64,000 nucleotides of DNA from Neonectria sp. B-13 (lineage: Eukaryota > Ascomycota > Sordariomycetes > Hypocreales > Nectriaceae): the NCBI GenBank assembly GCA_002682825.1, contig NOKP01000044.1, positions 1,291 through 65,290 on the forward strand, written 5' to 3'. The translations under genes were made by a program, and so were the position numbers. The first letter of the stretch is position 1. The number at the start of each line of letters is the position of its first letter. Shown here piece after piece: positions 20,936-31,575 of the stretch. The notes below the pieces were generated by a model. That model saw only the letters and a list, made by a program, of their open reading frames with translations. It was not told the DNA's origin and ran no database searches.

Positions 20936-21862
20936 TTAACGGACTCTTCTTAGAGGTCATTTAAATTCCCACATAAACTGAAAACACGCTACTACTACTA
21001 CTACCACTACTACTACTACAACTGTACAAAGGACTTGTCGTTTTCTATCGCAATCCTACTTTTTCCCACAGGAAACCACATTTTCGTCTATGCACCCTCT
21101 ATAAAAAGCAAGTCCATCTAACAACAACCGAACATATTCTGACTATAATGCCATCGGTTATTATGAATGATTGGTAAATTATTTATTGAAAAAAGGTGTA
21201 GCACAGCGAGCCGCCAGCTCTCACTCTTTAGCTGTCTCACTCTTATCTTACTTTCATCTAGAATGCTAATTAGTGATTTCCGACTTCTATCCTTAAAGCT
21301 TTTTAGTCCGTATCAACTGAATAAAGGCGGTCGCATTTATTTTATATCTTCTGCAAAGAATGGAAGCTTATCATTTTCAAGCTAGGGGTTACAAGGTGAA
21401 ACAATGTGGGAAACGAGGATTATGGTTAAGATGACACTGCAATGTGGAAGGCTGATTCATCAATGAGACTATTTTATGTCCTATCCTCAGACAGTTCCTT
21501 CGAGAGCTATTAAAATCCAGTAACGTTCCAATATATGTAATGACTTAGCTAGTAAACAATGGGCGGGCATCTCTGCAAGCTGTAGTAGTACTGGGCCATT
21601 AATGAGGTGGGTCGCTGGGAACGGAGAACGGAATGCCGATAGCGTCATTTTGCGGTTGGACACTGGGACGAACCTAATCTGAGATCTATGACGCTACGAA
21701 ATTTCCCATCAGCTATGACGACATGTACGTCAACGAAACATGAGAGGGCTAATAATGAATTCAATTCCAGATTTTCAATTGATTCCTAATTATCTCTCCA
21801 AGCAACAACTTAGATACTACTCACATTCTGATTCACATTAACCTCGCAAGTTTACATCCACG
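20936..21862. other. Intergenic with CTA microsatellite
   Basis: An imperfect (CTA)n/(ACT)n tract lies at about 20,990-21,020. The remainder is AT-leaning upstream sequence of the next gene. No coding exon is supported. Confidence 0.5.
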
Positions 21863-22964
21863 ATGAAAGGTCAATCTCAAGTCCTCGAGGAGTTCAACAC
21901 TCTCGTCAACATGACGGCCGCCGAGCTAGAGAAGTGGCTTAAATCCGATGCTTCCAACAGTGCCGGCTGGCCAAAGAAAGACGACAACGGCGAGACTGTA
22001 GGACATGACAGTGGCCGCAAGATTGTCGAGATCTTGAAGGCCAATCCAAACAAGGATCCAAAAAAGTACACTGAGGAACAGGTAGCGCACATGCGCAAGG
22101 TCGTCGCGTATTGGTGAGTCCAGAGAACCACAGCCCCCTTTCAGCTGTCTGGGTTTCCCAATGTTTTCAACGCTAATTTACTTCCGTTAGCAACCGTCAT
22201 CTAGCGCAAGAAGAAACGGCAAATAACGACAAGTCTGCCGAGGACGTCAAGAAGACCAAGTCGTACGCATCTCTAAAGAATTGGGGCCACGACTTTTTGA
22301 AGGCTCACAATCAGGGAGGGGGGAAAGATGACGAAGACGAGGATATCGGAGAGAATGAGAGGCAGGTTGGCGAAAAACGAAAGTCGTCTAGAGATCAACA
22401 AGGGTCGACCAAGAAGAGGGAAACGCGAAAGGGTAAAGGAGAGCATACAAGGGAGGAAGAGGAAGAGAAGAGCGAAGACGGTGACAATCATGAGGATGAG
22501 GACTTGGAGGAGGCTGAAGGGGATGAAGAAAGCTTTGTTGAGGACAACGATGGAACTGAGGAGGAAAGTGAAGACGCAGACAAACACGATGGCGATGGCT
22601 TCAACGCCGCAAAGAAGGAGGTACCCAAGGATCAAGCCAATGGCAAAACTAAACAGGGAACCAACCAAAAAGATGTCAAGCCTGGAGATAAAGCCGGTTC
22701 AAAGACAGTGAAGGGTCCCAACAAGGGTGAAACAGTTAGCTGGAACTGGGGTAGTGGCCAGCCCGAGGGCGAAGTGCTGGACGTCAAGTGCAAAGAGTAA
22801 ACCTCCTTTGACTCATCTGTTTATTTTGACTGACTCAAACTAGTACTTCGATTACGACTAAGAAAGGGAACCAGATCAGTCGCAAGGGAAGGAAGGAGGA
22901 CCCAGCGGTTGTCTTAGACACAGGGAAATCAAAGGTGATCAAGTTGAATCATGAGCTGAACTAG
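21863..22964 (+). CDS. DUF3140 protein with C-terminal HVA1 (DUF2945, Tudor-like) domain
   Basis: Three exons: 21863-22113, 22191-22796, 22844-22964; 325 residues. The N-terminal 110 residues (EFNTLVNMTAAELEKWLKSD, GRKIVEILKANP, MRKVVAYCNRHLAQE) match DUF3140. Then comes a long charged, mostly acidic low-complexity stretch (about 125-235). The end (GETVSWNWGSGQPEGEV, ITTKKGN, DPAVVLDTGKSKVIKLNHEL) is the HVA1/DUF2945 small beta-barrel. The third exon is needed to complete that barrel; without it the frame stops at 22,800. A DNA- or chromatin-associated role is plausible from the acidic tract and Tudor-like fold but unproven. Confidence 0.85.
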
Positions 22965-23181
22965 AACTACTTTACAGTCCAATGATATGCATCAGCTGTT
23001 AGGTAAAAGTCGCTTGTCACCATAGAGCTGTATATCACTTCATGGACTCGTGGGTTTGATCATTCATTAAGAAAACAGACCAGTCTCGAAGTATTGCCCT
23101 GCATGTAATCTGCACTCCGTCAAAATATTGGTACTCTATCGGTGTGGTATTTGAATATGTGACTCCTCCTCATGTCTAATC

Positions 23182-24200
23182 CTACGAGTCTAAACGCCCT
23201 GAAGCCAAATTGACTCGATACCTTGCGATGACATTATACACCGCCAGCAAACTGTCAGGGTCACTACACGAAGAAAAGTTGGCTAGGTGGCTACCAAACC
23301 TGCTGACTGTCCTGTACTTCCCATTCCTACTCATCCTCTCATCTTCACCACCATTAGGGAAGTTTTGAAGATCTTGTTTGCTGCATGCGCAGCAGCCACC
23401 ATCCATGATTAGAGCTTGCGTGTTTCCAGTCGGCACCTCGGGATGTATACTGCCATCAACAACAAATAGGTTTTCAGTAACCCAGACACGAGTGTAGGGA
23501 TCAACCACATTACGACCATCATTTTTAGTACCCATGTTGACGGTACCGAGATGGTGGTTCACGCGGTATGCAACTTCGAGGATCGTCTGTGCTGTGACGT
23601 TGCTTGCGACAGTTAAAGAGCTCCCGGGCTTTTGCGCATGGCTCAGAAACTCGTCGAGAAACGTCGTGACCGCAACTGCTTTTTGGTAATGTTGGTCTTT
23701 CCATCAGGAGTAATTCCGACAGTGCCCTCGGATGTCAGATCATGAGTGAGATACACCTTGGTCTCAACGGTGTTGTTGGCTGGCGCGTTGGTGCGAGTCA
23801 CGCCTTCGCTGCACTTCACCTTTTTTTTTAGAAGTTGAGGCGATGTCCCGACTGAGAGGGAAGACCACTGCGTTGAGCGAATAAGTTGATTGTCTCTTGG
23901 TTGGGCATCGTGAAAGGGCCTCTGAGTAGAGCTGAAAGATTCTCCTTGGTCTGGAATTGAACGATGATCATGGGGTGATCCTTCAAATTCTAATCAACAG
24001 GCAGATTGATCCATTCAGACCTAGGAGGTAGTGTAATACTCGTAGAGCCAGACTTGACAATATTATTCGGTCTGTAAGTCCGATAGTAGAGTTGAGAAGA
24101 ATGCGAGTTGAGTGAGTACCGGCTGAAAGTACTAGAGAGCCGCCCTTTTCTAGCCGCATCACCTTTCGAAACGCTTATGTGCTTACATAGCGACAAAGAG
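23182..24200 (-). pseudogene. GMC oxidoreductase, C-terminal half, broken
   Basis: The C-terminal signature is clear: NHHLGTVNMGTKND, DPYTRVWVTENLFVVDGSIH and PEVPTGNTQALIM, the region carrying the second catalytic His/Asn and FAD contacts. Upstream, pieces lie in different frames: EWINLPVD-stop-NLKDHPMIIVQFQTKENL, FTMPNQETINLF, EGVTRTNAPANNTVETKVYL and TTFLDEFLSHAQKPGSSL. A T9 tract near 23,825 and other indels shift the frame, and one stop (23,990) fits CAG>TAG. The flavin-binding N-terminus is not recoverable here, though SLFYRGECVG near 24,640 may belong to it. Confidence 0.7.
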
Positions 24201-25129
24201 AGCCTCCCTCCATCAACGACAATTAGTCAATGGAAAAGCGAGATTCTAATATCTTTCAGCAGCTTGCGAGCGTACCGTCTGGGGCTCGATTTTGGACTTA
24301 ACCCATGCTAGAATTATAGCCAGTTCGACGTTTCTGAGTGCTGATGACTCAGGTACCCGCAGATGATAGTGTTATTGCCGGCAATCACGTAGATCGTTAT
24401 CCTGATAGTCGAAGTCGCTTGGCTGACAGAATCCGCAGAATGAATTTTCGATTTTTTGAGGAACAGACACGACATGTATTGCTAATCGCTAGAAAAGCCT
24501 ATCCAAGTCTTGAAGTGCTCCTACGAACTAGATTGAGTACCCGCTAGATATTCATGTTGGTATCGAAACGAGTGACGGTAAGTAGATAGAGCTGAGCTTT
24601 GAGAGGCCGACAGACTTACATTTGTTCCGACACACTCCCCTCGGTAGAACAAAGAAAGATCGTCTAGGAGCGATTTCCTTTGGCATGGCTGATGCAGCTT
24701 TTACTGAGCAGTCCCTCACCTAGGGATCGGGTAGTTGGTCGATCAAAGCCGCGTGGCGAGCACGCTAGGAATGTAAGGTACCTCCAAATCATGTGTTTTA
24801 TGTACCAAGAGATAAAATATGATCTAGCGACAAGCCGAGCTGAACTCCTGCGTTGGTTTTCCTAACATGGAAGCGAGAAGCTGACGCAATGTCTTCCCGA
24901 CTACGCCATGTGGGTTGAGCTTTGAAGCCGTTTTCGCACCATTTTTCTTTTTGTCGGCCGCTTACGTCCAGTCAAACTTACTGCACCGCCCTAGCAACGG
25001 GACTGGTGGCATACACACTACAATCGACCACCTGTGATTTATCTCGTTCCAGGCATCATGCTGTTCCGACACTATGACCCACTCGCTCTTGCAGGGCTGT
25101 TCACGCTAGTAAAAGGCCAACAGTTTCAC

Positions 25130-26584
25130 CGTTGTGCCTCCCCTTACTGTTTGTTTGACATTAGCGAACATTATTTCAAGGCCATCAACACTTCCTTGGA
25201 CGCCATGCTAGCAAATATTTGTATGTAACGGCTCGAAAGACATCGCTTCCAACTACCCGATTGACTTGAATCAACCAAGATTGCCTTCACTGAGCAGACT
25301 CGATGGCCGCACTCTGTCCGGTTTGTGTAGAGTAGAATATCGAGATGAGCTCGTCGACTTTCGTGAGAATGTCATCTCTGCATGCAAACCATCGGATATC
25401 ACGGTTCTCCATGACATTGCATACCCTGGTGAGCATGCTTCACGTATAATCTTCAACTATTTTGGGAGCCGGATTGAGACTAACCGGGTATACAGCAACT
25501 TTGATAATCGACCAGTTCCTCTACGCGTTTGATATCAGCTGTTTAAAGGACAGGTCGGCCTCTACGCAGTTTACCATCACGCACACCTCATAACTTGATA
25601 GCAAGACGATGGAGTTCTGCGACACTATTCTCCCACGGCGATGGAATGAACCTGGTGTTCATGAGGATGCCGACGAGCCGAATAAGTGGCCTGCACCGAC
25701 TGCCGGCTGAGCACATACAAATTCCCTCTTCAATCTCCATTCAGTTACAACGAGATGTACGCTGAAAGGGTGACTTCCGTCACCAAGAGCTGCGCTGCGA
25801 CAGGATACGAGTATACAATACCATCAAAGTACGCAGTACCAACGGAGTACGCTCTCAACAACACAGCCACAACAACCTCTGTACGACCCAGGCCTACTTG
25901 CACCGAAGCGGTATACGCACCCCAAAAGGAGAGTTGGGCTTTGATATCATTGGGCTTTGATATCATTAGAAAGTACCAGATACCTGCTATGGAATTCATC
26001 CAAGCAAACGGACTCAATCATTAGGTCCATATCGACGGCAGGAAGAAGCTGTATCTTTCCGAGTTGCCTCCAAATTTAATTTGCCTTCTTTGTTCCTAGG
26101 AGAGCTCAAGATGTTTGTCGTATAGTCACGTCAACTTGAAGTGGCTTGTTGCTTGAAATGTATTTATTGACTGCGACTGCGGTAGTGTCGAGAGCTATAG
26201 AGGATACCATCTACGAGTTGTATGAGCCGTAATTCCATCCCGTTTTCCACATGATCTCTACAACCATGGAGGCCCCGTAAGGGAGAAGAGATGATCTCCA
26301 AAGCAAAATCGGCTACCTCGCAAAAAGATTATCAATATAAATAGACCGGTCCCCAAGTGTGCAGCTTGCCATACGGTGAGTTGAAGCACTCCACCTCTGA
26401 AGACCCAGTACTTACGCAACGCAGGTTGTCAAGGGAAACCTGTACTCTCGTAAAAAGGGACTACGAGTGCAGCAATATTGAAGCGGGACGCCAATATTGC
26501 GTGGAGCACTACATGCCACGCCCGACAAGCTCTGCGCCCATGGCTACCGCCGCTCCCACACTAGAGATCTCAGGCCTTAGATAG
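25130..26584 (+). pseudogene. LysM-domain protein, broken into several frames
   Basis: Pieces in order: GRTLSGLCRVEYRDELVDFR and SDITVLHDIAYPGEH (25,310-25,440); EFCDTILPRRWNEPG (25,610-25,660); CRLSTYKFPLQSPFSYNEMY and TKSCAATGYEYTIPSKYA (25,690-25,840); a first LysM, CTEAVYAPQKESWALISLGF to MEFIQANGLN (25,890-26,020); a last LysM end, YECSNIEAGRQYCV (26,460-26,510). The order and spacing follow large secreted fungal LysM proteins that bind chitin oligomers. Frames change and stops occur between pieces, so no full protein can be made. No intact signal peptide was found. Confidence 0.65.
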
Positions 26585-26599
26585 TGGGGAAGGGTGGTC

Positions 26600-27051
26600 A
26601 TCAGGATTCTGTATGAAATACTGAACTACGACAAGGTTGATACAGCTAGATGACTAGATGAGACGGATTTGGTTATAGCGATGGATGGGAGGCGGGAATC
26701 ATATCCTAGTACTGAGTGATGATTTCCTTCTAAAATCTATACGTGCCTAAGATCTGTTTGCTACTCAGCTGCACTCATCCGTACAAAGCTTCATGTGTTA
26801 AGAGTCCAGACATTTTCAGGCAGATACGATGGGTGACTGGATCACCAATAGACCCTAGAGGGCTAGGCCTCCGTATGAATGTTCCAGAGTTTGGTATTTG
26901 TAAAACGGTAATAGTATCATAAACTGATAATACAGGACTCTGCCATTAGACAGAGACACGATCAGATTGAAGCCTAAGCTTCGCGTGTACAGCATTAGAA
27001 TCCTCTCAGAGTAACAAGACCCGGAACTCAGTCAAGCAAATTTGAGCCAAA
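26600..27051. other. Intergenic, no gene seen
   Basis: Lies downstream of the LysM relic and of the minus-strand SDR stop. No open frame of note. Confidence 0.5.
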
Positions 27052-28227
27052 CTACCAAGGCTGAAGCGCAGGAAGTCTCTCAGAAGCAAGTTGCTTATTG
27101 ACCTCGACGGTTGTAACCTCCCACAATCCTTTGACTTGTCGGTCGTCATCGACAACGGGGTTGGGAGTACCGATCTTCCCAACCGGTACAATAAACGAGC
27201 CTTTGAACTTTTCGGCGTTGTCTCGCACTTCAGCGGCCGTTGCCGCAAAGAGAGGCGTAGCAGCACCTTGCTCGGCCGTCTGGAATGACAGACGTGCTAT
27301 TGTCTTGACCAACGCATTATTGACCGTCAACACGCCTTCGGTAAGTACCTCACCCGGATGAACAGTAACGCACAGGATAGGAAGACGCTGCTCGTCTAGT
27401 CGACGCTGAAGCTCCTTGGTGAAAACGCCAACCGCAGCTTTGGACACAGCATAGCGAATGATATCAAACGCGCAGAGAAATCTACCGAAATAGCGCCATT
27501 GCCAGGGGTACACAGAAACTGGATTGGTCAATCCGTTTGTAGATGTAAACTGAAACTTGAAGTTGGCCGGTAGCATGCTAACATGGGCGATAGAGCTGAG
27601 GTTGATGATCCTGACGTCGGCCGTTTTGTCTCTGGTGGCATTCTTCAGAAGCGGCAAGATACGGTTGAGGAAAAGGAAAGGCCCCATGTAGCTAAACATA
27701 TCAGCTGAATGCTCATGGGCCCAGAAGTGGAAGCTACACTTACTTGGCAGCCATATGTTGTTCATATCCACCAGCCACCAGCTCAGTTGACGGCGTCGAG
27801 GCAGCGGCATTATTAACTGACGAGTGTTAGCAAGTGGTAACACTCTAGTTAGACTCAAATCACTTAAACATACTCAAAATGTCCACCTTGCTTTCCCTTC
27901 TCTTCAGCACGTCGGCGGCATCGCTGGTGGACTTTGGATCCATCAGGTCCATCACTAGCCAGTTGATATTCGCCATGTCAAGACTCTGGTCATGGGCTAA
28001 AGCTTCCTTGGTCTTTTGGGCCTTAGATTCGGTACGTGTGGTAAAGTACACCTTTGCTCCTTTTCGAGCAAGAAGTTTGACTGTTACGAAACCGATTCCG
28101 GAGCTACCAAGTCAGTTTTGTTCGCTTCGTGGACCCTCGATCTATGGACTGACCTTCCACCCGTCACAACTACGACTTTGCCATGAAGATCCGGCATATT
28201 TGTGGCCGGATCCCATTGTTTCGTCAT
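27052..28227 (-). CDS. Classical SDR oxidoreductase (retinol-dehydrogenase-like)
   Basis: Four exons: 28227-28154, 28103-27874, 27816-27744, 27691-27052; introns 50, 57 and 52 nt with GTCAGT, GTATGT and GTAAGT donors; 338 residues. The cofactor motif VTGGSSGIG straddles exon 1/2 (residues 21-29), NNAA follows in exon 3, and catalytic Tyr206/Lys210 lie in YAVSK. This is the NADP(H)-preferring classical SDR fold of about 300-340 residues that oxidises or reduces alcohol/carbonyl pairs; the substrate is unknown. It lies next to a Zn2Cys6 regulator and a second SDR, which suggests a shared small pathway. Confidence 0.88.
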
Positions 28228-28711
28228 GATTGGGAGTAGATATCAGCAATGTTGTAGGTTATTCGAAGAATAATGAGCTATGACTATTATGGTGTAAGAG
28301 CCGGAGTGTGAACGACAGTGATAGTTAGGGATATTTCTCAAGAAAGGTATTTGAATAGCAGGACCAGTGTTCACCATCATATCCAATGGCGTATCTGCGG
28401 CTTTAAATATATCCCCCGGTGCTTTTAAATTTCTTCAATTTTGGGTTTTTGTTCGTATTCATCATATTCACACGGTCCGCTATGCCTGATTGGTGCGGAG
28501 TTGGCTACAGGCTTGCAGGACGCTTGCGGGTGACTAGCGGAGATGAACGAGTCAAAGCACGACAGCAATCTTTACGTCAACTTGTGATGACAAACATTGG
28601 GTGCTATTTCTTTTTGTTTCGAGCTCATTGCGAATCTCATACTGAAGACGATTCAAATTTTTGGCATCTAATATGTCTACCACTCGCTTCTTATGATGGA
28701 AATTCTTGGCC
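28228..28711. other. Intergenic between SDR promoter and regulator 3' end
   Basis: No gene is supported. The 250 bp next to 28,227 should hold the SDR promoter. Confidence 0.5.
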
Positions 28712-30070
28712 TTAATACGTGACTTCAATAGAAGTTCCTGACCGTACAACCCAATCTTCAACCTTGTCCAGTCCCCACATGACTGTGAAAAGATGCCGTG
28801 CAAATTCGTCAACTTCCAAGGCACTCACACCGCGCTCTACCAGAGAACAACCATGCAAGCTATAAAGAAACAACGGATCTTGACTGCGAGCCGCGACCTC
28901 CCAGCGTGCCGGTGAAGTCGCACTCCATAGTTCAGCGCGAACGGTCATGCAAATATCACCCGCGCAGCTATACGACCAGTCGCCCTTATGACCGTGGTAG
29001 ACGCCGAGAGATAGACTGCAGAGTAACCAGGTGCGCCGAACAGACTCGGAGAGGATGAAGCTATTATGCAAGGCCGATACTGAATCCGGAGCCAAGTCGC
29101 CCTCGTCGCCAGTTAATAAGAGCATATTTGGACACAATTGCGTAGCAGTAGCGTCTCGGGTTGCTGACTCCCAAAGCTGGGTTTTCCAACTGATGAGAGT
29201 TTCTATGAGGCTCTCCGCCTTAGCTCGGCGAGGTATTGATGGGGAGAAAAGCGCCAATAAGAGATGAATAAGTAGGGCCTGTGTGCGAGCTAGGTGTTCC
29301 CTAGTCGAAAGCCAAGAAACAGAGAGGGGACTATCGTCAGGTTGGCAGGCAAGCAAGTTAGAGATGTGAGTAGATAAGACATCATCAACAATGTGCTCGT
29401 TCCCTGTGGTGACATGCTGCGATACGGCAATGGCGGAGTAGGCGTCTCGCATGCACTGCGGCATACCGGATTCGGTATAGAGGTTGCGGTGGATGAAGGG
29501 GTTGTGACCCGCGCGGAGGAAGCGGGAGAGCCAAGACTGTAGCCCGCGGATGAAGTTTGAGAAGACGGTGCCGGGCGGAAATGACGCAGGGGGTTGGTAG
29601 TGATACGCCACGGTCCAGGCAGAGGGGGGGAGAAACCAACGGAGGTTCGACGAGACCGTAAGCTGATTTGATAGTGTTACACCTCCAGTTGCGCAAGACG
29701 ACACGGCTGATGATGCAAACAAAGGGGTAGATAGTGCGCCGGCGAGGTCAGTAGACGATGCCAAATCAAGTACAGCGCTGTGGCTGCTGTACTCCATTTC
29801 TCGTGAAATATCTTCATATAGGGTATCTTCTTGAATTTGATCTCCAGTATTGAGGCTCGACACGGCCCAGACGTCGCCCAATATCAAGTCGGGAGCAGCC
29901 GTCATGCCAGTTCCGCCAAGCGTGAGACGCTGTCGCCGGGGCGGCACGGGCGGGTAGACGCAGCAAATTTCGCGATCAACACAGCGCGAGCAGTAGGGGA
30001 GGATCTTGTCGCAACGTCGCTTGGCATCGACGCAGCCAAAACAGGCTCTTTGCTTGGACTGGCGACCCAT
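28712..30070 (-). CDS. Zn(II)2Cys6 transcription factor
   Basis: One uninterrupted frame of 452 residues. The binuclear zinc cluster has Cys10, 13, 20, 27, 30 and 37 in C-x2-C-x6-C-x6-C-x2-C-x6-C spacing, followed by the basic/proline linker PPVPPRRQR. The middle of the protein is helical with LIHLLLALFSPSIPRR and LLLTGDEGDL, and the size and layout resemble small pathway-specific regulators of the AflR/C6 type. It acts in the nucleus on CGG-type sites. It shares a 458 bp divergent promoter with the SDR at 30,529, where CGG repeats occur. Confidence 0.87.
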   Translation of the reverse strand: MGRQSKQRACFGCVDAKRRCDKILPYCSRCVDREICCVYPPVPPRRQRLTLGGTGMTAAPDLILGDVWAVSSLNTGDQIQEDTLYEDISREMEYSSHSAVLDLASSTDLAGALSTPLFASSAVSSCATGGVTLSNQLTVSSNLRWFLPPSAWTVAYHYQPPASFPPGTVFSNFIRGLQSWLSRFLRAGHNPFIHRNLYTESGMPQCMRDAYSAIAVSQHVTTGNEHIVDDVLSTHISNLLACQPDDSPLSVSWLSTREHLARTQALLIHLLLALFSPSIPRRAKAESLIETLISWKTQLWESATRDATATQLCPNMLLLTGDEGDLAPDSVSALHNSFILSESVRRTWLLCSLSLGVYHGHKGDWSYSCAGDICMTVRAELWSATSPARWEVAARSQDPLFLYSLHGCSLVERGVSALEVDEFARHLFTVMWGLDKVEDWVVRSGTSIEVTY

Positions 30071-30189
30071 GCTGAGTGACAGTATTCGAGACTCTGGCTG
30101 TGGACTTGTGAGAAAAGGGATGATGCGAGTTCGAGGTTCTGAGAATGAAGCGAACTGAATCAGGTCAAGTTAGACTTTACTCGCGCAGC

Positions 30190-30233
30190 CGCGGCGGAGT
30201 CTTTGCGGAGATGCGGCGGAGATGCGGCGGAGA
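30190..30233. promoter_or_regulatory. CGG-rich direct repeats in divergent promoter
   Basis: The stretch holds GCGGCGGAG, GCGGAG and two direct copies of GAGATGCGGCGG at about 11 bp spacing, so at least six CGG triplets in 44 bp. CGG is the half-site of Zn2Cys6 regulators, and the adjacent gene encodes one. Auto- and co-regulation of the SDR at 30,529 is inferred. Confidence 0.5.
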
Positions 30234-30404
30234 AAGTGGTCTTGGTCTTGCCAGGGAGCTGGGGCCACGAACTGCCGGTAGTGTCTGAAGTTATTCGAAA
30301 GTGACCAAGTCAGAGCTGTTGTACGGTCGAGAGTGCAGCCATTTGAAAGATATAGTTTTGTCATATAAATTACGTTGAAAGGAAAAGCTAAAACTTACAA
30401 AGTT

Positions 30405-30412
30405 TATAAAAA
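30405..30412 (+). promoter_or_regulatory. TATA box of the SDR at 30,529
   Basis: TATAAAAA lies 117 bp before the start codon and just after the CGG-rich repeats. Confidence 0.5.
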
Positions 30413-30528
30413 GAGACGCTCTCATCCACCTTCTAGTCAAAACAGCCAATTTCTCATCACATTAAGCCTATCAAACTTCACTCTCAAGCGCCTACAACTT
30501 CTTCATCCTATAACCACAACTGATAATC

Positions 30529-31575
30529 ATGGCATCTTTTGCTAACGGTTTGCCCTTCGGCTTCGCCTTCACCAAGACCATTCACCGTACCGCATACCCA
30601 GCCATCTCGCCCTACCGCGTTGAGCTCTCCCAGAAGGGGAAGACGGTGCTCATCACAGGCGGTCATACTGGAATTGGGTTTGCCATCTCGCGTGCCTTTG
30701 CCCAGGCTGGGGCAGACAAGATCATCATCGTTGGCCGGCGATATGACTTAGTTGCATCTGCCGCGTCTCGTGTTGCCTCCGAGTTCTCAACCCAAGTCGT
30801 GGGTCGTGCCTGTGATATAGTCGACCTTGCATCGGTTGAGCAGTTATGGAAAGACCTGGCCAGGGATGGAACGTTGGTTGACGTTTTGGTCCTTAACGCC
30901 GGAAAGGTCACGATGCAGCCAATCCTCAACATCGGCAGGGACGCGGCCTGGGGTGATTACTTTCTCCATGTTCGGTCGAATCTCGATTTTGTGGAGAAAT
31001 TCTTCAAGCAGCCAGGCACTGAAAATCGCCCAAAGGTAGCCCCTCGTCCATGAGCAAGCACCGGGCCATTTGCCAACTGATGCGCGATAGGCACTGCTCC
31101 ATCTAGCTTCAATTGCAATTCACGAGAGCAAAATTACCGGCGCCTACCCTCTTTACGGCGCCTCCAAAAGCGCGGGGACAATGTTGTTACAGCAGGTGGC
31201 CAAGGATGTCAACCCAGAGCACCTTCAAATCATCAGCTTCCACCCGGGCGGCATCTTTACAGAGCTAGCGGAGCAGTCAGGCTTCAAGAAGGATGAGGAG
31301 CAATGGGACGATGGTGCGTCGATACGCTAATATTTTTTTTCTACCCACATGGAACGCTTACTAACGCCCACGTAGAGAGCTTACCCGGACAGTTTGCTGT
31401 CTGGGCGGCCTCTCCCGAGGCACGCTTCCTGCATGGCCGATTCGTTTGGGCAAAGTGGGATGTAGATGAACTTCGCGAAGGGCCGCTGAGAAAGCGACTT
31501 GATGAGGATGATGATTTTCTCAAGGTTGGAGTTGTCGGAATTCAGGAATGGGAGAAGGCTGATAAGACTGGATAA
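30529..31575 (+). CDS. Classical SDR oxidoreductase
   Basis: Three exons: 30529-31035, 31091-31313, 31376-31575; introns 55 and 62 nt; 309 residues. The motifs are ITGGHTGIG (residues 42-50), LNAGKVT near 124, and YGASK with Tyr191/Lys195. The C-terminal part GGIFTELAEQSGF and RFVWAKWDVDEL matches fungal SDRs of the PKS-cluster-associated type (family inferred). It faces away from the Zn2Cys6 gene, with both starts within 460 bp, and the other SDR is on the regulator's far side. Substrate unknown. Confidence 0.87.

Noticed and set aside
22273..22668. 131-codon hydrophobic frame on the minus strand
   Set aside because: It is the antisense of the acidic Glu/Asp-rich linker of the DUF3140-HVA1 gene; GAG/GAA codons read backwards give Leu/Phe/Ser.
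24338..24547. VIAGNNT-like string on the minus strand as a mutated flavin-binding GxGxxG
   Set aside because: Its position relative to the other GMC pieces is wrong for an N-terminal FAD motif; likeness is probably chance.
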